A stretch of 64,000 nucleotides of DNA from Ruminococcus sp. HUN007 (GCF_000712055.1 NZ_JOOA01000002.1:2046001-2110000); one strand, 5' to 3'; positions 44,141 through 54,674 are shown, counted from the stretch's first letter. Numbers and translations are program-made. Notes: generated from the letters alone by a model not told the origin.

Positions 44141-46729
44141 TTATTCATCTTCGTTTTCATTTTCTGTTTCAGTTTCTTCGTCATCAGGTTCTGTGTTTTC
44201 ATCTATGACTTCGTTCTTTTCTTCTTCCAGAGCCTTCTGTTCCTCAGCGAGGAGTTCTTCATCCGACGGACTTTCTACAGCCTCGATCTCAGCTGAATCG
44301 TCGTGTTCTGCACGGGTAAATGTAACTACGCGGTCATCGCCGTCAACTCTCATTACCTTTACACCTGTTGCATAACGGCTCATTATTCTTACGTCGCTTG
44401 TTCTTATTCTGATAACTACACCGTCGAGTGAGATAAGGATGATATCATCTGTTTCGTCAACGACCTTGATTCCGCAGACATGACCCTTTTCTTCCGAAAC
44501 CTTGTAGTTGAGAAGACCGTAACCGCCTCTGTTCTGGATACGGTAACTGTCGAGCTCAGCTCTTCTTCCGAGACCCTTGTCCGATACAGTAAGAACCGTA
44601 GCACCTTCACGTACTCTTGCGATGGAAACAACGTAGTCACCTTCACGGAGTCTGATAGCCTTAACACCGTGAGCAGATCTTGAAAGCGGACGTACAGTGG
44701 TTTCGTCAATACGGATAGCCATACCGTTTCTTGTAGCGATAAGAAGATCAGCATTGCCTTCTGTCATACGAACGCCAGCGATCTCATCGCCTTCGTCAAG
44801 ACCGATAGCGATAAGTCCGTTCTTACGTACATTCTTGTATGCTGAAAGATTTGTACGCTTGATCTTACCGTTCTTTGTAACGAGAATAAGGAACTTGCCC
44901 TCGTCAAAGTCGGAAGTCTTGATCATGGCGGCTATCTTTTCATCATCTTCAAGCGGAAGCAGATTAACGGCATTGAGGCCTCTTGAAGCCTTTGAACCCT
45001 CAGGGATCTCGTAGCACTTGAGCTTGTACATGATACCCTTTGTCGTGATGAACAGAACATTGTCGTGTGTGGATGCGATGAACATCTCGTTTACAACGTC
45101 CTCTTCACGCTGCTTCATGCCGAGCACGCCCTTGCCGCCGCGCTTCTGTGTCTTGTACGCATCAAGAGCCATACGCTTGATGTAGCCGATGTTTGTATAT
45201 GTGAGTACGCAGTCTTCCTCAGGGATAAGATCTTCAATATCGACCTCACCGCTTACGTTTTCGATTGCAGTACGTCTTTCATCACTGTATTTCTTTCTGA
45301 TAACAGCAAGTTCTTCCCTGATGATCTCCTTGACCTTGCTTTCATCAGCAAGTATTGCATTGTACTCAGCTATCTTAATATTGAGCGCAGCGAGTTCATC
45401 GATGATCTTCTGTCTTTCCATGTTGGAGAGCTGGTAAAGCTGCATTCTTGCGATAGCTTCAGCCTGAATGTCAGTCAGAGCAAATCTTTCGCAGAGTCTT
45501 TCCTTGATCTCAGTCATGTTTCGTGAACTGCGGCATATCTTGATAACTTCATCGATGTTGTCAGCAGCAATAACGAGACCTTCGAGAATGTGAGCTCTTT
45601 CCTGAGCCTTGCGCAGATCGAAAATAGTTCTCTTTGTAATTACCTCGACCTGGAATTCAAGATATTTTTCAAGCAGCTGCTTGAGAGTGAGTATCTTCGG
45701 TTCGCCGTTTACAAGGGCGAGCAGTATAACGCCTATTGTATCCTGAAGCTGTGTGTATGAGAAAAGCTTGTTGAGAACTATCTGCGGTACAGCGTCCTTC
45801 TTGAGCTCGATAACAATTCTCATACCGTCACGGTCAGATTCATCACGGATAGTGTGAATACCTTCGATACGCTTGTCCTTTACAAGGTTTGCAATGTTTT
45901 CGATGAGCCTTGCCTTGTTTACCATGTAAGGGATCTCAGTAACTATGATGCAGTTTCTGCCCTTGATCTCCTCAATGTCCGTTCTTGCCCTGAGGGTGAT
46001 CTTGCCGCGGCCTGTAGCGTAGGCAGCTCTCATTCCGGCACGGCCCATGATGATACCGCCGGTAGGGAAGTCAGGAGCCTTGATACACTCCATGATCTCG
46101 TCGAGAGTACACTCAGGATTGTCAATGAGAAGATCGATACCGTCAATAACTTCACCGAGGTTGTGCGGAGGAATGTTGGTAGCCATACCAACGGCGATAC
46201 CAACCGATCCGTTTACGAGCAGGTTAGGGAATCTTGAAGGAAGTACAACAGGTTCCTTAAGTCTGTCATCGTAGTTTGATGTATACGGAATTGTTTCCTT
46301 GTTGATGTCTGTGAGCATTTCCACAGCCATCTTTGTCATTTTTGCTTCTGTATAACGGTAAGCAGCCGGCGGGTCACCGTCGACACTACCGAAGTTTCCG
46401 TGACCGTCAACGAGAGGGTAGCGCAGTGAGAACTTCTGGGCAAGTCTTACGAGTGCGTCATAAACAGAAGAGTCACCATGAGGATGGTAACGGCCGAGCA
46501 CGGCACCTACAGTATCGGCACACTTTCTGTATGCCTTGTCCGGTGTAAGTCCGTTTTCATGAAGGGTGTACAGAATTCTTCTGTGAACCGGCTTCAGACC
46601 GTCTCTGACATCAGGCAGCGCACGGGATACAATTACAGACATTGAATAGTCAAGAAACGATTTTTCCATTTCTTTTTCAATGTTTCTCTGAATCAATTTT
46701 GCATTGCTGTTGGCAATTTCAAAATCCAC
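44141..46729 (-). CDS. gyrA: DNA gyrase subunit A
   Basis: 862 aa. Breakage-reunion domain with [18 protein letters not shown] (the quinolone positions equal to E. coli Ser83 and Asp87 are Ser and Asp, i.e. the sensitive form) and the active-site Tyr in [11 protein letters not shown]. The C-terminal beta-pinwheel has the GyrA box QKRGGKGV and several repeats (e.g. [10 protein letters not shown]). The acidic tail ([20 protein letters not shown]) is rich in Glu and Asp. It lies 6 bp downstream of the YcxB-like gene in the dnaA-gyrA direction. Confidence 0.97.
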   Translation of the reverse strand: MDFEIANSNAKLIQRNIEKEMEKSFLDYSMSVIVSRALPDVRDGLKPVHRRILYTLHENGLTPDKAYRKCADTVGAVLGRYHPHGDSSVYDALVRLAQKFSLRYPLVDGHGNFGSVDGDPPAAYRYTEAKMTKMAVEMLTDINKETIPYTSNYDDRLKEPVVLPSRFPNLLVNGSVGIAVGMATNIPPHNLGEVIDGIDLLIDNPECTLDEIMECIKAPDFPTGGIIMGRAGMRAAYATGRGKITLRARTDIEEIKGRNCIIVTEIPYMVNKARLIENIANLVKDKRIEGIHTIRDESDRDGMRIVIELKKDAVPQIVLNKLFSYTQLQDTIGVILLALVNGEPKILTLKQLLEKYLEFQVEVITKRTIFDLRKAQERAHILEGLVIAADNIDEVIKICRSSRNMTEIKERLCERFALTDIQAEAIARMQLYQLSNMERQKIIDELAALNIKIAEYNAILADESKVKEIIREELAVIRKKYSDERRTAIENVSGEVDIEDLIPEEDCVLTYTNIGYIKRMALDAYKTQKRGGKGVLGMKQREEDVVNEMFIASTHDNVLFITTKGIMYKLKCYEIPEGSKASRGLNAVNLLPLEDDEKIAAMIKTSDFDEGKFLILVTKNGKIKRTNLSAYKNVRKNGLIAIGLDEGDEIAGVRMTEGNADLLIATRNGMAIRIDETTVRPLSRSAHGVKAIRLREGDYVVSIARVREGATVLTVSDKGLGRRAELDSYRIQNRGGYGLLNYKVSEEKGHVCGIKVVDETDDIILISLDGVVIRIRTSDVRIMSRYATGVKVMRVDGDDRVVTFTRAEHDDSAEIEAVESPSDEELLAEEQKALEEEKNEVIDENTEPDDEETETENENEDE

Positions 46730-46735
46730 CTTTTA

Positions 46736-47383
46736 TCATTTCCTTTCCTCTATGAATTTAGCTTTTCTGAAGCTTTCGGTTATTATCTTCTTTTCATCTT
46801 CGTCAAAGATATTTTTCGGCAGTACGTAAAACATCCTTTTTACAAGATAAATGATGTAGTAGTCCTGTTTTTCGAGTATTTTTACATTGTCGAGACCAAA
46901 GTCTATAACTGTTTTTACAGTTCCCGCCGGAGCGTCTGTTTCAGTCTCGGCAAAGAAGTCCTCGTCTTCAGTGCTTTCGTTTTTCTCATCAGATACAGGC
47001 TTTTCGTCCTCCGGTTCTTCAGCCTTTTCCTTTTCACCGGCAAATTCCTTCGTGAAAATACTCATGCTGCTTTCGAATATATCCACCGAATACCTGTCTC
47101 CCTGGATTCCTTCGATGGAATTCATGAGATTCTTTCTGATCATCGCAGTATTCAGCCAGATACCTGCTGTGAGAAAAATGCACACGATAACGATCAGAAT
47201 ACAGGTCGAATTTCCCGGATCCTTAAAAAGATAGGGAATGTAGGAAAGCCCGATAAGGGAAAAAGCACAGGTCATAAGAATATTTTTCGGGTATGTAAAC
47301 TTTTTCTGAAAATCCTTAAAAGCATTTCCGAACATTTCGAGACTTATGCTGTAATCCTTTGAAACTAATGGTTTCTCATTCAT
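46736..47383 (-). CDS. YcxB-like two-helix membrane protein
   Basis: 215 aa. Two membrane helices near the N-terminus (MTCAFSLIGLSYIPYLF and CILIVIVCIFLTAGIWL), then a cytosolic part of the YcxB type (QGDRYSVDIFESSMSIF ... YYIIYLVKRMFYVLPKNIF) interrupted by an acidic insert (EKEKAEEPEDEKPVSDEKNESTEDED, given here in part). Located between gyrB and gyrA, in the same direction; role unknown. Confidence 0.7.
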   Translation of the reverse strand: MNEKPLVSKDYSISLEMFGNAFKDFQKKFTYPKNILMTCAFSLIGLSYIPYLFKDPGNSTCILIVIVCIFLTAGIWLNTAMIRKNLMNSIEGIQGDRYSVDIFESSMSIFTKEFAGEKEKAEEPEDEKPVSDEKNESTEDEDFFAETETDAPAGTVKTVIDFGLDNVKILEKQDYYIIYLVKRMFYVLPKNIFDEDEKKIITESFRKAKFIEERK

Positions 47384-47407
47384 TTTATATTCCTTTTCGC
47401 AAAATTA

Positions 47408-49372
47408 TCAGATATCAAGATTCTGAACATACTTTGCGTTCTTTTCAATAAATTCTCTTCTCGGAGCGACCTTGTCACCCATGAGAATGGTAAATATCTC
47501 GTCTGCTTTTGCAGCGTCCTCCATGTCGATCCTGATCATCGTTCTTGTTTCCGGATTCATGGTCGTTTCCCAAAGCTGCTCAGAGTCCATTTCACCAAGA
47601 CCTTTGTAACGCTGTACATCAGCCTTTGCTCCGCCTTCTGCTTCAAACTCAGCTATATAGCGGTCTCTTTCCTCATCGGAGAATGCATACTTGAATTTCT
47701 TGCCCTTTGAGATCTTGAAAAGAGGAGGCTGTGCGATGTAGATGTTTCCGTTTGTTATAAGCGGACGCATGAAACGGAAGAAGAAGGTGAGCAGGAGAGT
47801 TCTGATGTGTGAACCGTCGACATCGGCATCGGCCATGATGATGACCTTGCCGTAACGGAGTTTGGTAATGTCGAAGTCCTCACCAATGCTTGTTCCGAGT
47901 GCTGTAACAACAGGCATGAGCTTTTCGTTGCCGTACACCTTGTCGATACGTGCCTTTTCAACGTTGAGCATCTTGCCCCACAGAGGAAGGATAGCCTGGT
48001 ATCTTCTGTCACGGCCTTCCTTTGCGGAACCGCCGGCAGAGTCTCCCTCGACGATGTATATTTCAGTAAATTCGATATCACGTTCAGAACAGTCAGCAAG
48101 CTTGCCAGGAAGTGAGCTGCCGTTAAGTGCAGTCTTTCTTCTTGCAAGTTCCTTGGCCTTCTTGGCAGCCTCACGCGCATTGAGTGCAGCCACGCTCTTG
48201 TCGAAAATAGTTCTTGCAACTACCGGATTTGCCTCAAGGTAATCCATGAGCTTTTCGTTTACGAGCTTTTCTATAAACGGCTTTACAAAAGGATTTCCGA
48301 GTCTTCCCTTTGTCTGGCCTTCAAATTCACATTCCCTGAGTCTTACTGAAATGATGGCTGTAAGGCCTTCACGGACGTCATCGCCGAGAAGACGGTCGCC
48401 TTCCTTCAGAAGACCGAATTTTTTTCCGTAGTCGTTTATTACCTTGACGAGGGCATTCTTGAAACCTGTTTCATGAGTACCGCCGTCTACTGTGTGAATG
48501 TTGTTTGCAAATGAGAGGATAACTGCGTTATAGCTGTCATTGTACTGAAGAGCGATCTCGGCAGTAACGTTTTCATCGGCTCCTGAAATGTAGATAACAT
48601 CATCGGAAAGAACTTCAAGACCCTTTGTCTTGTGGATATGTTCAACGAACTGTCTGATACCGCCTTCGTAGTGAAGAACTTCAGAAACAACGTTCTCTTC
48701 GTCACGAAGATCTGAGATGATGATCTTTACACCGGCATTGAGAAATGACTGTTCACGGAGTCTCTTGAGAAGGATCTCGTAGTCGTATTCGGTTGTTTCA
48801 GTGAATATCTCACTGTCAGCCTTGAAAACGACAGTAGTACCTGTTTCAGTAGTCTCACCGATGATCTCGAGTTCCTTTTCATAATTACCCCTGTCAAAGT
48901 GCTGGAAGAAAATATTCTTTCCGTTCTTTACAGTGAGTTCGAGCCATTCGGAAAGTGCGTTAACAACTGACGCACCAACGCCGTGAAGACCGCCTGATAC
49001 GGAATATCCGCCGCCGCCGAACTTACCGCCGGCATGAAGAACAGTATAAACTACAGTTGCCGCTGAAATACCTTCAGTCGGATGGATACCTGTAGGGATT
49101 CCTCGTCCGTTGTCAGATACTCTGATGACATTGTCTGGAAGTATATCAACTTTTATCTCGCTGCAGAAACCGGCAAGTGCCTCGTCTATTGAGTTGTCAA
49201 CGATCTCGTAAACAAGGTGATGAAGACCTCTCGGCCCTGTCGAGCCGATGTACATGCCCGGTCTTTTTCTTACAGCCTCCAGACCTTCGAGAACCTGTAT
49301 TTCATTTTCAGTATATTCTTCTGATTCAGGTCTTACTATTGACTCAACTTCAATGTTTTCATTTTCAGCCAA
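47408..49372 (-). CDS. gyrB: DNA gyrase subunit B
   Basis: 654 aa. GHKL ATPase motifs EIVDNSIDEALAG, VSDNGRGIPTG and GGLHGVGASVVNALS; Toprim motifs IVEGDSAGGSAKEGRDR and IMADADVDGSHIRTLLLTFFFR; C-terminal QRYKGLGEMDSEQLWETTM. The two-subunit enzyme introduces negative supercoils. Length is typical of Firmicutes. Confidence 0.97.
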   Translation of the reverse strand: MAENENIEVESIVRPESEEYTENEIQVLEGLEAVRKRPGMYIGSTGPRGLHHLVYEIVDNSIDEALAGFCSEIKVDILPDNVIRVSDNGRGIPTGIHPTEGISAATVVYTVLHAGGKFGGGGYSVSGGLHGVGASVVNALSEWLELTVKNGKNIFFQHFDRGNYEKELEIIGETTETGTTVVFKADSEIFTETTEYDYEILLKRLREQSFLNAGVKIIISDLRDEENVVSEVLHYEGGIRQFVEHIHKTKGLEVLSDDVIYISGADENVTAEIALQYNDSYNAVILSFANNIHTVDGGTHETGFKNALVKVINDYGKKFGLLKEGDRLLGDDVREGLTAIISVRLRECEFEGQTKGRLGNPFVKPFIEKLVNEKLMDYLEANPVVARTIFDKSVAALNAREAAKKAKELARRKTALNGSSLPGKLADCSERDIEFTEIYIVEGDSAGGSAKEGRDRRYQAILPLWGKMLNVEKARIDKVYGNEKLMPVVTALGTSIGEDFDITKLRYGKVIIMADADVDGSHIRTLLLTFFFRFMRPLITNGNIYIAQPPLFKISKGKKFKYAFSDEERDRYIAEFEAEGGAKADVQRYKGLGEMDSEQLWETTMNPETRTMIRIDMEDAAKADEIFTILMGDKVAPRREFIEKNAKYVQNLDI

Positions 49373-49390
49373 CTTATTATCCTCCTTCTG

Positions 49391-49648
49391 CTATATACTC
49401 TTTAACGCCCGTCTGTGCAGTGAAGATGCCGCTATCTGCGAAATATAAACGGTCTCTCCTGTTTTTTTGTCACTGCATACGATGAAGCTCTTCGGCATTT
49501 CATAGGAAACGTTGACTACGTTTCCTTCCTTTTCCGAACGCTTCAGAAATTCTCGTGTGTCATTTCCGAGCGAAGTATTTTCTATATCAAATATACCGAT
49601 AATCCCTTTCTCATTTACGGAAACATCGTTTCCAAGATGAACATACAT
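49391..49648 (-). CDS. remB: RemB-like DUF370 protein
   Basis: 85 aa. MYVHLGNDVSVNEKGIIGIFDIENTS is the DUF370 pattern; the position between recF and gyrB is that of B. subtilis yaaB/remB, an extracellular-matrix gene regulator. It overlaps nothing; 3 bp from recF. DNA-binding role here is inferred. Confidence 0.88.
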   Translation of the reverse strand: MYVHLGNDVSVNEKGIIGIFDIENTSLGNDTREFLKRSEKEGNVVNVSYEMPKSFIVCSDKKTGETVYISQIAASSLHRRALKSI

Positions 49649-49651
49649 AGG

Positions 49652-50785
49652 CTAACTCTCTTTTCCCGTATTTACGATGCGGCCTTCATGCATTTCAAAA
49701 ATATTGTCGCATTCTGCGATAACTGCCCTGTGGTTGCAAGTGGTTATAAAGACCTGCATGTCTGCAATTATGCTGCATACGAATTTCTGCCTTCTCTCAT
49801 CAAGTTCCCCCATCACATCATCGAGAAGGATGACAGGCGACTCACGCTTTTCATCGCGGTAGATCTGAGCCTGTGCAAGACGCATAACAAGGGCTGTACT
49901 TTTCTGCTGCCCCTGTGATCCGTAATCCTTTACGCTAAGTCCGTTTATTTTTAAGGATATGTCATCACGTCCGGCTCCGGTATGAGTATACCCAAGCCTT
50001 AAGTCATCACTTACACTGTTTCTCAGTCTGCTGTAGTACACTTCTGTCATCGATGTGTCAGGTGCCGCAGGATATTCAAAGTCAGAAGAAAAAATATTCG
50101 ACTGATAGGAAACTGAAAGCTCCTCGCCTTCACCGGCGATCCTGCTGTAAAGTTCCTTACAGTACCTGTTAAGTATCGCAACATACTGATTACGCATAAA
50201 AGTGATGTATGAGCCGACCGCCGCAAGCTGTCTGTCCCATATTTCAAGACTTTCCTCAGTGTCCCTTCCGAGGATTATATTTTTTATCACAGCATTACGC
50301 TGTGCTGTAAGCTGGTCATATTTTCTTATAAAACTCATGGACTTCGGTTTCAGCTGTGAGTAACACAGATCAACGAAACTCCTTCTTTTTTCAGGAGTTC
50401 CCCTGATAAGTTCTATGTCATCCGGAAGAAATGCGATGCACTTGAAGTTCTCAAACAACCTGCTGCTGTTCTTCTGAACGACTCCGTTGAGTGTTATAAG
50501 CTTGTTTTTCATGTTTTTTCTTACCATGCGGTAAGATATTTCCTGAGTTCTCTGTTCGTCCTCGAACTGTATTTTTATATCAAATTCATCTTCGTCAAAG
50601 GCAAGATAATCCTTTTCCTTCGAGCCTCTGAAACTTCTGCAGCCTGTTGAGATCCAGACTGCTTCAAGAAGATTTGTCTTTCCCTGGGCATTCTGCCCGT
50701 AGATTATGTTGAAGTCCCTGCCGGGAATCAGGTCTATTTCCTTAAGATTCTTGAATCCCGATACCGTGATCCTTGTTATGTACAT
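49652..50785 (-). CDS. recF: DNA replication/repair protein RecF
   Basis: 377 aa. SMC-like ATPase: Walker A IIYGQNAQGKTNLLEAVW (about residues 28-45), signature KDYGSQGQQKSTALVMRLAQ, Walker B PVILLDDVMGELD. The N-terminal YITRITVSGFKNLKEIDL strand is typical. Acts with RecR and RecO at gaps. Confidence 0.96.
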   Translation of the reverse strand: MYITRITVSGFKNLKEIDLIPGRDFNIIYGQNAQGKTNLLEAVWISTGCRSFRGSKEKDYLAFDEDEFDIKIQFEDEQRTQEISYRMVRKNMKNKLITLNGVVQKNSSRLFENFKCIAFLPDDIELIRGTPEKRRSFVDLCYSQLKPKSMSFIRKYDQLTAQRNAVIKNIILGRDTEESLEIWDRQLAAVGSYITFMRNQYVAILNRYCKELYSRIAGEGEELSVSYQSNIFSSDFEYPAAPDTSMTEVYYSRLRNSVSDDLRLGYTHTGAGRDDISLKINGLSVKDYGSQGQQKSTALVMRLAQAQIYRDEKRESPVILLDDVMGELDERRQKFVCSIIADMQVFITTCNHRAVIAECDNIFEMHEGRIVNTGKES

Positions 50786-50792
50786 GCAGAAC

Positions 50793-51005
50793 CTACCTGA
50801 CGGTTATCTGGATATCGCCGTAGGTAACTGTATCGCCCGGACGTACTTTTTTCCCTCTCATTGTGCATACTTCACCGTTGTATAGAACTTCACCGTTCTG
50901 AACGGCTTCCTTGGCCTCACCGCCTGTTTCAGCAGCGCCGGCAAATTTAAGAAGAGAATCGAGTTTAATGAACTCCGTTGTTATAGCTGTTTCTATCTTT
51001 TTCAT
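50793..51005 (-). CDS. rlbA: S4-domain RNA-binding protein (YaaA/RlbA)
   Basis: 70 aa. S4 fold: [35 protein letters not shown], then [10 protein letters not shown]. The place between dnaN and recF is conserved in Firmicutes, where it is linked to ribosome assembly. Confidence 0.92.
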   Translation of the reverse strand: MKKIETAITTEFIKLDSLLKFAGAAETGGEAKEAVQNGEVLYNGEVCTMRGKKVRPGDTVTYGDIQITVR

Positions 51006-51020
51006 TTAAGAAAACCTTCT

Positions 51021-52176
51021 TTAATTTCTGAGCTGTATCGGCATGAGAAGATACATAAAGCTGTCACCAGTAACCGGAACGATCTTTACAGGTCTGTTAG
51101 GCGCAGTCATCTGGATCTTGATCCTGTCTGCCTCACATGCTCTGAGAGCATCCATAAGATATCTGTTATTAAGTCCGATAGTCAGCGCTTCGCCGTTAAC
51201 CTCAGCTGAGATGATGTCGTTCACCTTGCCTATAGTGGTTTTGCAGTCAATGTGTACAGAACCGTCTTCAAAAGCACAGCGTACAGGGCATTTGTTCTTT
51301 TCACTTATGAGCAACGAGCATCTTTCGATACTTTCAGCGAATTCTCTTGTTTTTACGATAACTTCAGTTTTGAATTCTGTCGGAAGACTTGATTTGTAGT
51401 TATGGAATTCTCCTGAGAGAAGACGGGAAACCACATAATATCCGGAAATTTCGAAAGTGATATTCTTTTCACCGGCGTAGATCTGACACAGTTCGCTTTT
51501 GCTGATTTTCTCAGGAGTCTGCTCTCCGTCACTTTCTTCCTGGGAAGCTTCTCCTTTTGCAAGCAGTTTTGATATTTCATTGAGAGTTCTGGAAGGAACG
51601 ACAAAACTGATTTTTTCACTGATCGGAGTATGTTCCGTTCTTATTGCCATACGGAATCCGTCGATAGCAACCAATCTGAAAATATTATCCTCAAGATCAA
51701 AAAGTTCGCCTGTAAGTATAGGCTTGGTATCAGTTACAGCAACCGCATGATTTGTATGTTCGATCATGTTTCTGAGAATATACTGAGGAATACTCAGGCT
51801 GTTTTCACTGCCTATGGACGGAAAATCAGGATATTCAATAGCAGGCATTGCTGAAATATCATATTCAGCAGCACCACCGAGAATGTTAACATTCAGTTTT
51901 TTCATCGATCGTTATTTCGATATCATCAGATGACATTCTTCTGATCGTTTCAGCAAAAAGGCGCGCGTTAACCACCAGTTCACCGGAATCTTCAGACTCG
52001 ACATTAATGGATGATCTGATTCCGAATGCAAGATCATAGCCTGTAACCTCAAGCGTATCACCTGAGAGACTGAGCTTTATACCTTCCAGCGCAGCTATAT
52101 TTGATTTTGCAGGAACTGCTCTGGAAACATTCGTTATTACCTCATGAAGCTTATTTCTGTTACATTTGAATTTCAT
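51021..52176 (-). CDS. dnaN: DNA polymerase III beta clamp, with apparent frameshift
   Basis: About 385 aa over two frames. Frame 1 from the ATG at 52176: MKFKCNRNKLHEVITNVSRAVPAKSNIAALEGIKLS ... GELVVNARLFAETIRRMSSDDIEITIDE, shown in part. Frame 2 from about 51905: KLNVNILGGAAEYDISAMPAIEYP ... to the C-terminal YLLMPIQLRN. The frames join as ITIDEKLNVNILGG if the T6 run at 51897-51902 (plus strand) has five bases. DnaN is essential, so the intact form must exist in the cell. This suggests a read error or, less likely, slippage that restores the frame. Only one clamp gene is seen here. Confidence 0.88.
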
Positions 52177-52636
52177 GTTTTTAACATTACCTTTCTGATT
52201 AAACGCGGTTAACTGTACAGCGTTATTAAAAAAATAATAAATATAAAAAAGAAAGTTAACAGCCGTAGCAGCAGGGAGTGTTGATTTGTGTAAAAGTGCG
52301 TTAACTGACGCAGAATCCGTACAACCCGGGTCAACACTGCTCTTTTGAATGAATGTTAACTGAAGGGGAGAACATTTTTCCATGTGAAAATGTTCGAATT
52401 CTGTGGAGTTGAATCTAAAAAACTTGTGGATAATATTTTTGAAAATCTGATTTCTCAACAGTTAACTTTTCACAGTATCCAAAAACAATTTCACGTTAAC
52501 CTTCAAATCCGGTTGAAATTTGGTGGGTTAACTCGCACGTAAAACCGTTAACGCAGTGTTCCGGAACAGTTGAATTTTTCAACCGACTTTTCCACATTGT
52601 GTTGAAACTGTTGTGGAAAAGCTATTGAATAGCTGT
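52177..52636. other. oriC: Replication origin region (oriC) between dnaN and dnaA
   Basis: 460 bp without a gene, between dnaN and dnaA. It holds a perfect DnaA box TTATCCACA (minus, 52433-52425), TTTTCCACA at 52588 and its inverse TGTGGAAAA at 52612, AT-rich runs at 52225-52250, and eight copies of GTTAAC (52208, 52255, 52300, 52355, 52461, 52495, 52527, 52547). Confidence 0.8.
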
Positions 52637-54022
52637 TTATTTTCCTTTGTCACGGATATTTTTTATGATGTCATCTACCATTTCACGGAGATTTGAATCG
52701 GTTTTAAGGTTATGTTCAACACTGTTTATGGCATATACTATTGTAGAATGGTCACGGCCGCCGAATTCCGTTCCGATTGAAGCAAGTGACATCTGTGTTA
52801 TTTCCCTGACTACGTAAATAGCGACTTTACGGGCTGTCGAGATCTGTGATGAACGTTTCTGGGAACGTATATCTTCAGGTGTGACGTTGTATACATTAGC
52901 AACTTCACCGATTATCTTTTCCACTGTAATAGGTATAGGCTGATCGTCGTTGAGAATGTCTCTTATAACGCTCTGAGCCATGGCGATCGTCGGAGGACTG
53001 CCTGCAAGATGCTTAAGTGCCTTGAGTTTTTTTACTGCTCCCTCGAGCTGCCTTATATTTGTTTTGAGTCTGTTTGCAATGAATTCTGAGACTTCGTCAG
53101 GAAGATTCAGTTCCAGAAGTTCTGCTTTTCTTCTGATAATGGCGATTCTTGTTTCGAAATCAGGAGTGGAGATATCTGCAATGAGTCCCCATTCAAATCT
53201 GTTTCTGATCCTGTCTTCGAGTGTTTTGATGTCCTTAGGAGGCTTATCTGATGTAAGGACGATCTGGCGGCCGTCTTTGTGGAGCTCATTGAATGTATGG
53301 AAAAATTCTTCCTGGGTACTTTCCTTGCCTGCAATGAACTGTACATCATCGACCAGAAGTACGTCAGCCTTGCGGTATTTTTCGTGGAAAGTGGTGGTTT
53401 CCTTTTTCATCTTTATTGCTTCAATAAGTTCATTTGAGAAAGTTTCGCCTGTTACATATACAATGTTTATATCAGGCTTGCGGCTTTTCATTTCATTTGA
53501 GATGGCTGTAAGAAGATGTGTTTTGCCAAGTCCGCTCGGACCGTAAATGAAAAGAGGGTTATAGGTTCTGCCGTTATTGTCGTTGTTGCCTTTTGCAACT
53601 GCTGTACATGCAGCGTAGGCGAACTGATTTGAACTGCCTACTATAAAAGTATCAAATGTGTAGTCGTATTCAGCTCCCTCGAAATTTTCCTCAAGCTGTC
53701 TGCTTATGATGTCAATCTGCGTGGTATCGAATTTTTTTACGCTGCTCTGCGGATCCTGTGTTGTGATAACTATGTCAGGCTCGATGCCTGTTACCTCGAG
53801 AAAAGCTTTTTTAAAAGTTGCTTCATAGTTTGATACGAATGTGTTTTTCTGAAAATCTGTTGCAAAAAAGAGTGTTACCTGTTTCCCGTCGAAGTCACGT
53901 GCTTCGAGAGGAACGATCCAGAGTTTATACGCTGTTTCCTGTACTGCTCCTGAATCAAGACAATGTTTTTTGACTTTCTCAAAAAGCTCATCAAAAGAGT
54001 TAAAGGAATAGCCTTCCGGCAT
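52637..54022 (-). CDS. dnaA: Chromosomal replication initiator DnaA
   Basis: 461 aa from the ATG at 54022, which has AGGAGG nine bases upstream; the frame stays open upstream but lacks an SD. Domain I FDELFEKVKKHCL...YKLWIVPLEARD; AAA+ core with Walker A YGPSGLGKTHLLTAI and Walker B VLLVDDVQFIAGKE; C-terminal domain with KRSSQISTARKVAIYVVREIT and the DnaA-box helix EFGGRDHSTIVYAI. Starts replication at oriC. Promoter at 54132-54160. Confidence 0.97.
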   Translation of the reverse strand: MPEGYSFNSFDELFEKVKKHCLDSGAVQETAYKLWIVPLEARDFDGKQVTLFFATDFQKNTFVSNYEATFKKAFLEVTGIEPDIVITTQDPQSSVKKFDTTQIDIISRQLEENFEGAEYDYTFDTFIVGSSNQFAYAACTAVAKGNNDNNGRTYNPLFIYGPSGLGKTHLLTAISNEMKSRKPDINIVYVTGETFSNELIEAIKMKKETTTFHEKYRKADVLLVDDVQFIAGKESTQEEFFHTFNELHKDGRQIVLTSDKPPKDIKTLEDRIRNRFEWGLIADISTPDFETRIAIIRRKAELLELNLPDEVSEFIANRLKTNIRQLEGAVKKLKALKHLAGSPPTIAMAQSVIRDILNDDQPIPITVEKIIGEVANVYNVTPEDIRSQKRSSQISTARKVAIYVVREITQMSLASIGTEFGGRDHSTIVYAINSVEHNLKTDSNLREMVDDIIKNIRDKGK

Positions 54023-54131
54023 TGTTTTCATCCTCCTGTATAATATTTTCCGGATCGTTTCGTTAACTGTCTCCCACTGCTCCGGATCTGTTGGTCGTGA
54101 CCTTAAAAAGGACACAATTACAATTATTATC

Positions 54132-54160
54132 ATTATAACACAGCCAAAAGATTTTTTCAA
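54132..54160 (-). promoter_or_regulatory. dnaA promoter
   Basis: Minus strand TTGAAA (54160-54155), 17 bp, TATAAT (54137-54132), leaving a leader of about 100 nt. GTTAAC lies directly upstream of the -35 (54161) and another lies in the leader (54062). Confidence 0.7.
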
Positions 54161-54256
54161 GTTAACTATTCAGATGCAGAAAAATCAGATTTAGTGTCTT
54201 TTCCCCGAAAAAACGGGGTGCCTGCGTTAACTTTCCGTTAACCGCAGCTCGTTAAC
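54161..54256. promoter_or_regulatory. GTTAAC cluster upstream of dnaA
   Basis: GTTAAC at 54161, 54226, 54237 and 54251; spacing 11 and 14 bp among the last three. With 54062 and the eight copies in oriC this makes a clear pile-up. A short CCCCG..CGGGG hairpin lies at 54203. Confidence 0.5.
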
Positions 54257-54350
54257 GAAATATATTTATGCAGGTTACGTTATATAGTATAGATTTTAAG
54301 CCTTGTAATTGTGGGATTGATACATTATTTTTTTTATTTCCGAAAAACAC

Positions 54351-54380
54351 TTGACACAGCTGTTTATGTTGGGATATAAT
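54351..54380 (+). promoter_or_regulatory. Promoter of the rpmH-rnpA operon
   Basis: TTGACA (54351-54356), 18-bp spacer, TATAAT (54375-54380). Leader of about 140 nt before rpmH. Confidence 0.8.
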
Positions 54381-54527
54381 TTATTATTGCAGGGTTATGT
54401 TATTTATTCATTATTCATTTTTTCATGAATATTTAAGCTGCTATTATCAGCTTACAGCACGAATAAAACTGTAGGGCACACTACCGGGTGCCTTGTATAT
54501 TAAATTAAGACACTGGAGGTAATAGTA

Positions 54528-54662
54528 ATGAAAAGAACTTATCAGCCAAAGAAGATCCACAGAAAGAAGGAGCACGGCTTCAGAAAGAGAATGTCTACAG
54601 CTAACGGACGCAAGGTTCTTGCAAGAAGACGTTCAAAGGGCAGAGCAAGACTCACTCACTAA
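54528..54662 (+). CDS. rpmH: Ribosomal protein L34
   Basis: 44 aa, too short for most scans: [20 protein letters not shown] and then [24 protein letters not shown], the standard L34 sequence. SD GGAGG seven bases before the ATG. First gene on the right side of the origin, next to rnpA as nearly always. Confidence 0.97.
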   Translation: MKRTYQPKKIHRKKEHGFRKRMSTANGRKVLARRRSKGRARLTH

Positions 54663-54674
54663 TTTGTTTTCAGC

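Noticed and set aside
44193..46548. Plus-strand frames opposite gyrA
   Set aside because: Shadow frames of a conserved gene with no starts supported by an SD.
51886..51905. Programmed frameshifting as the main explanation for dnaN
   Set aside because: No known case in this family that I can cite, and other homopolymer breaks in the window point to run-length errors; kept only as an alternative.
52176..52458. Long N-terminal extension of dnaN into the origin
   Set aside because: The first 94 residues are low-quality and lie over DnaA boxes; the ATG at 52176 begins the conserved clamp sequence.
54022..54160. DnaA starting at 54160
   Set aside because: It would place the promoter at 54132-54160 inside the gene; the ATG at 54022 has a proper SD and the normal N-terminus.
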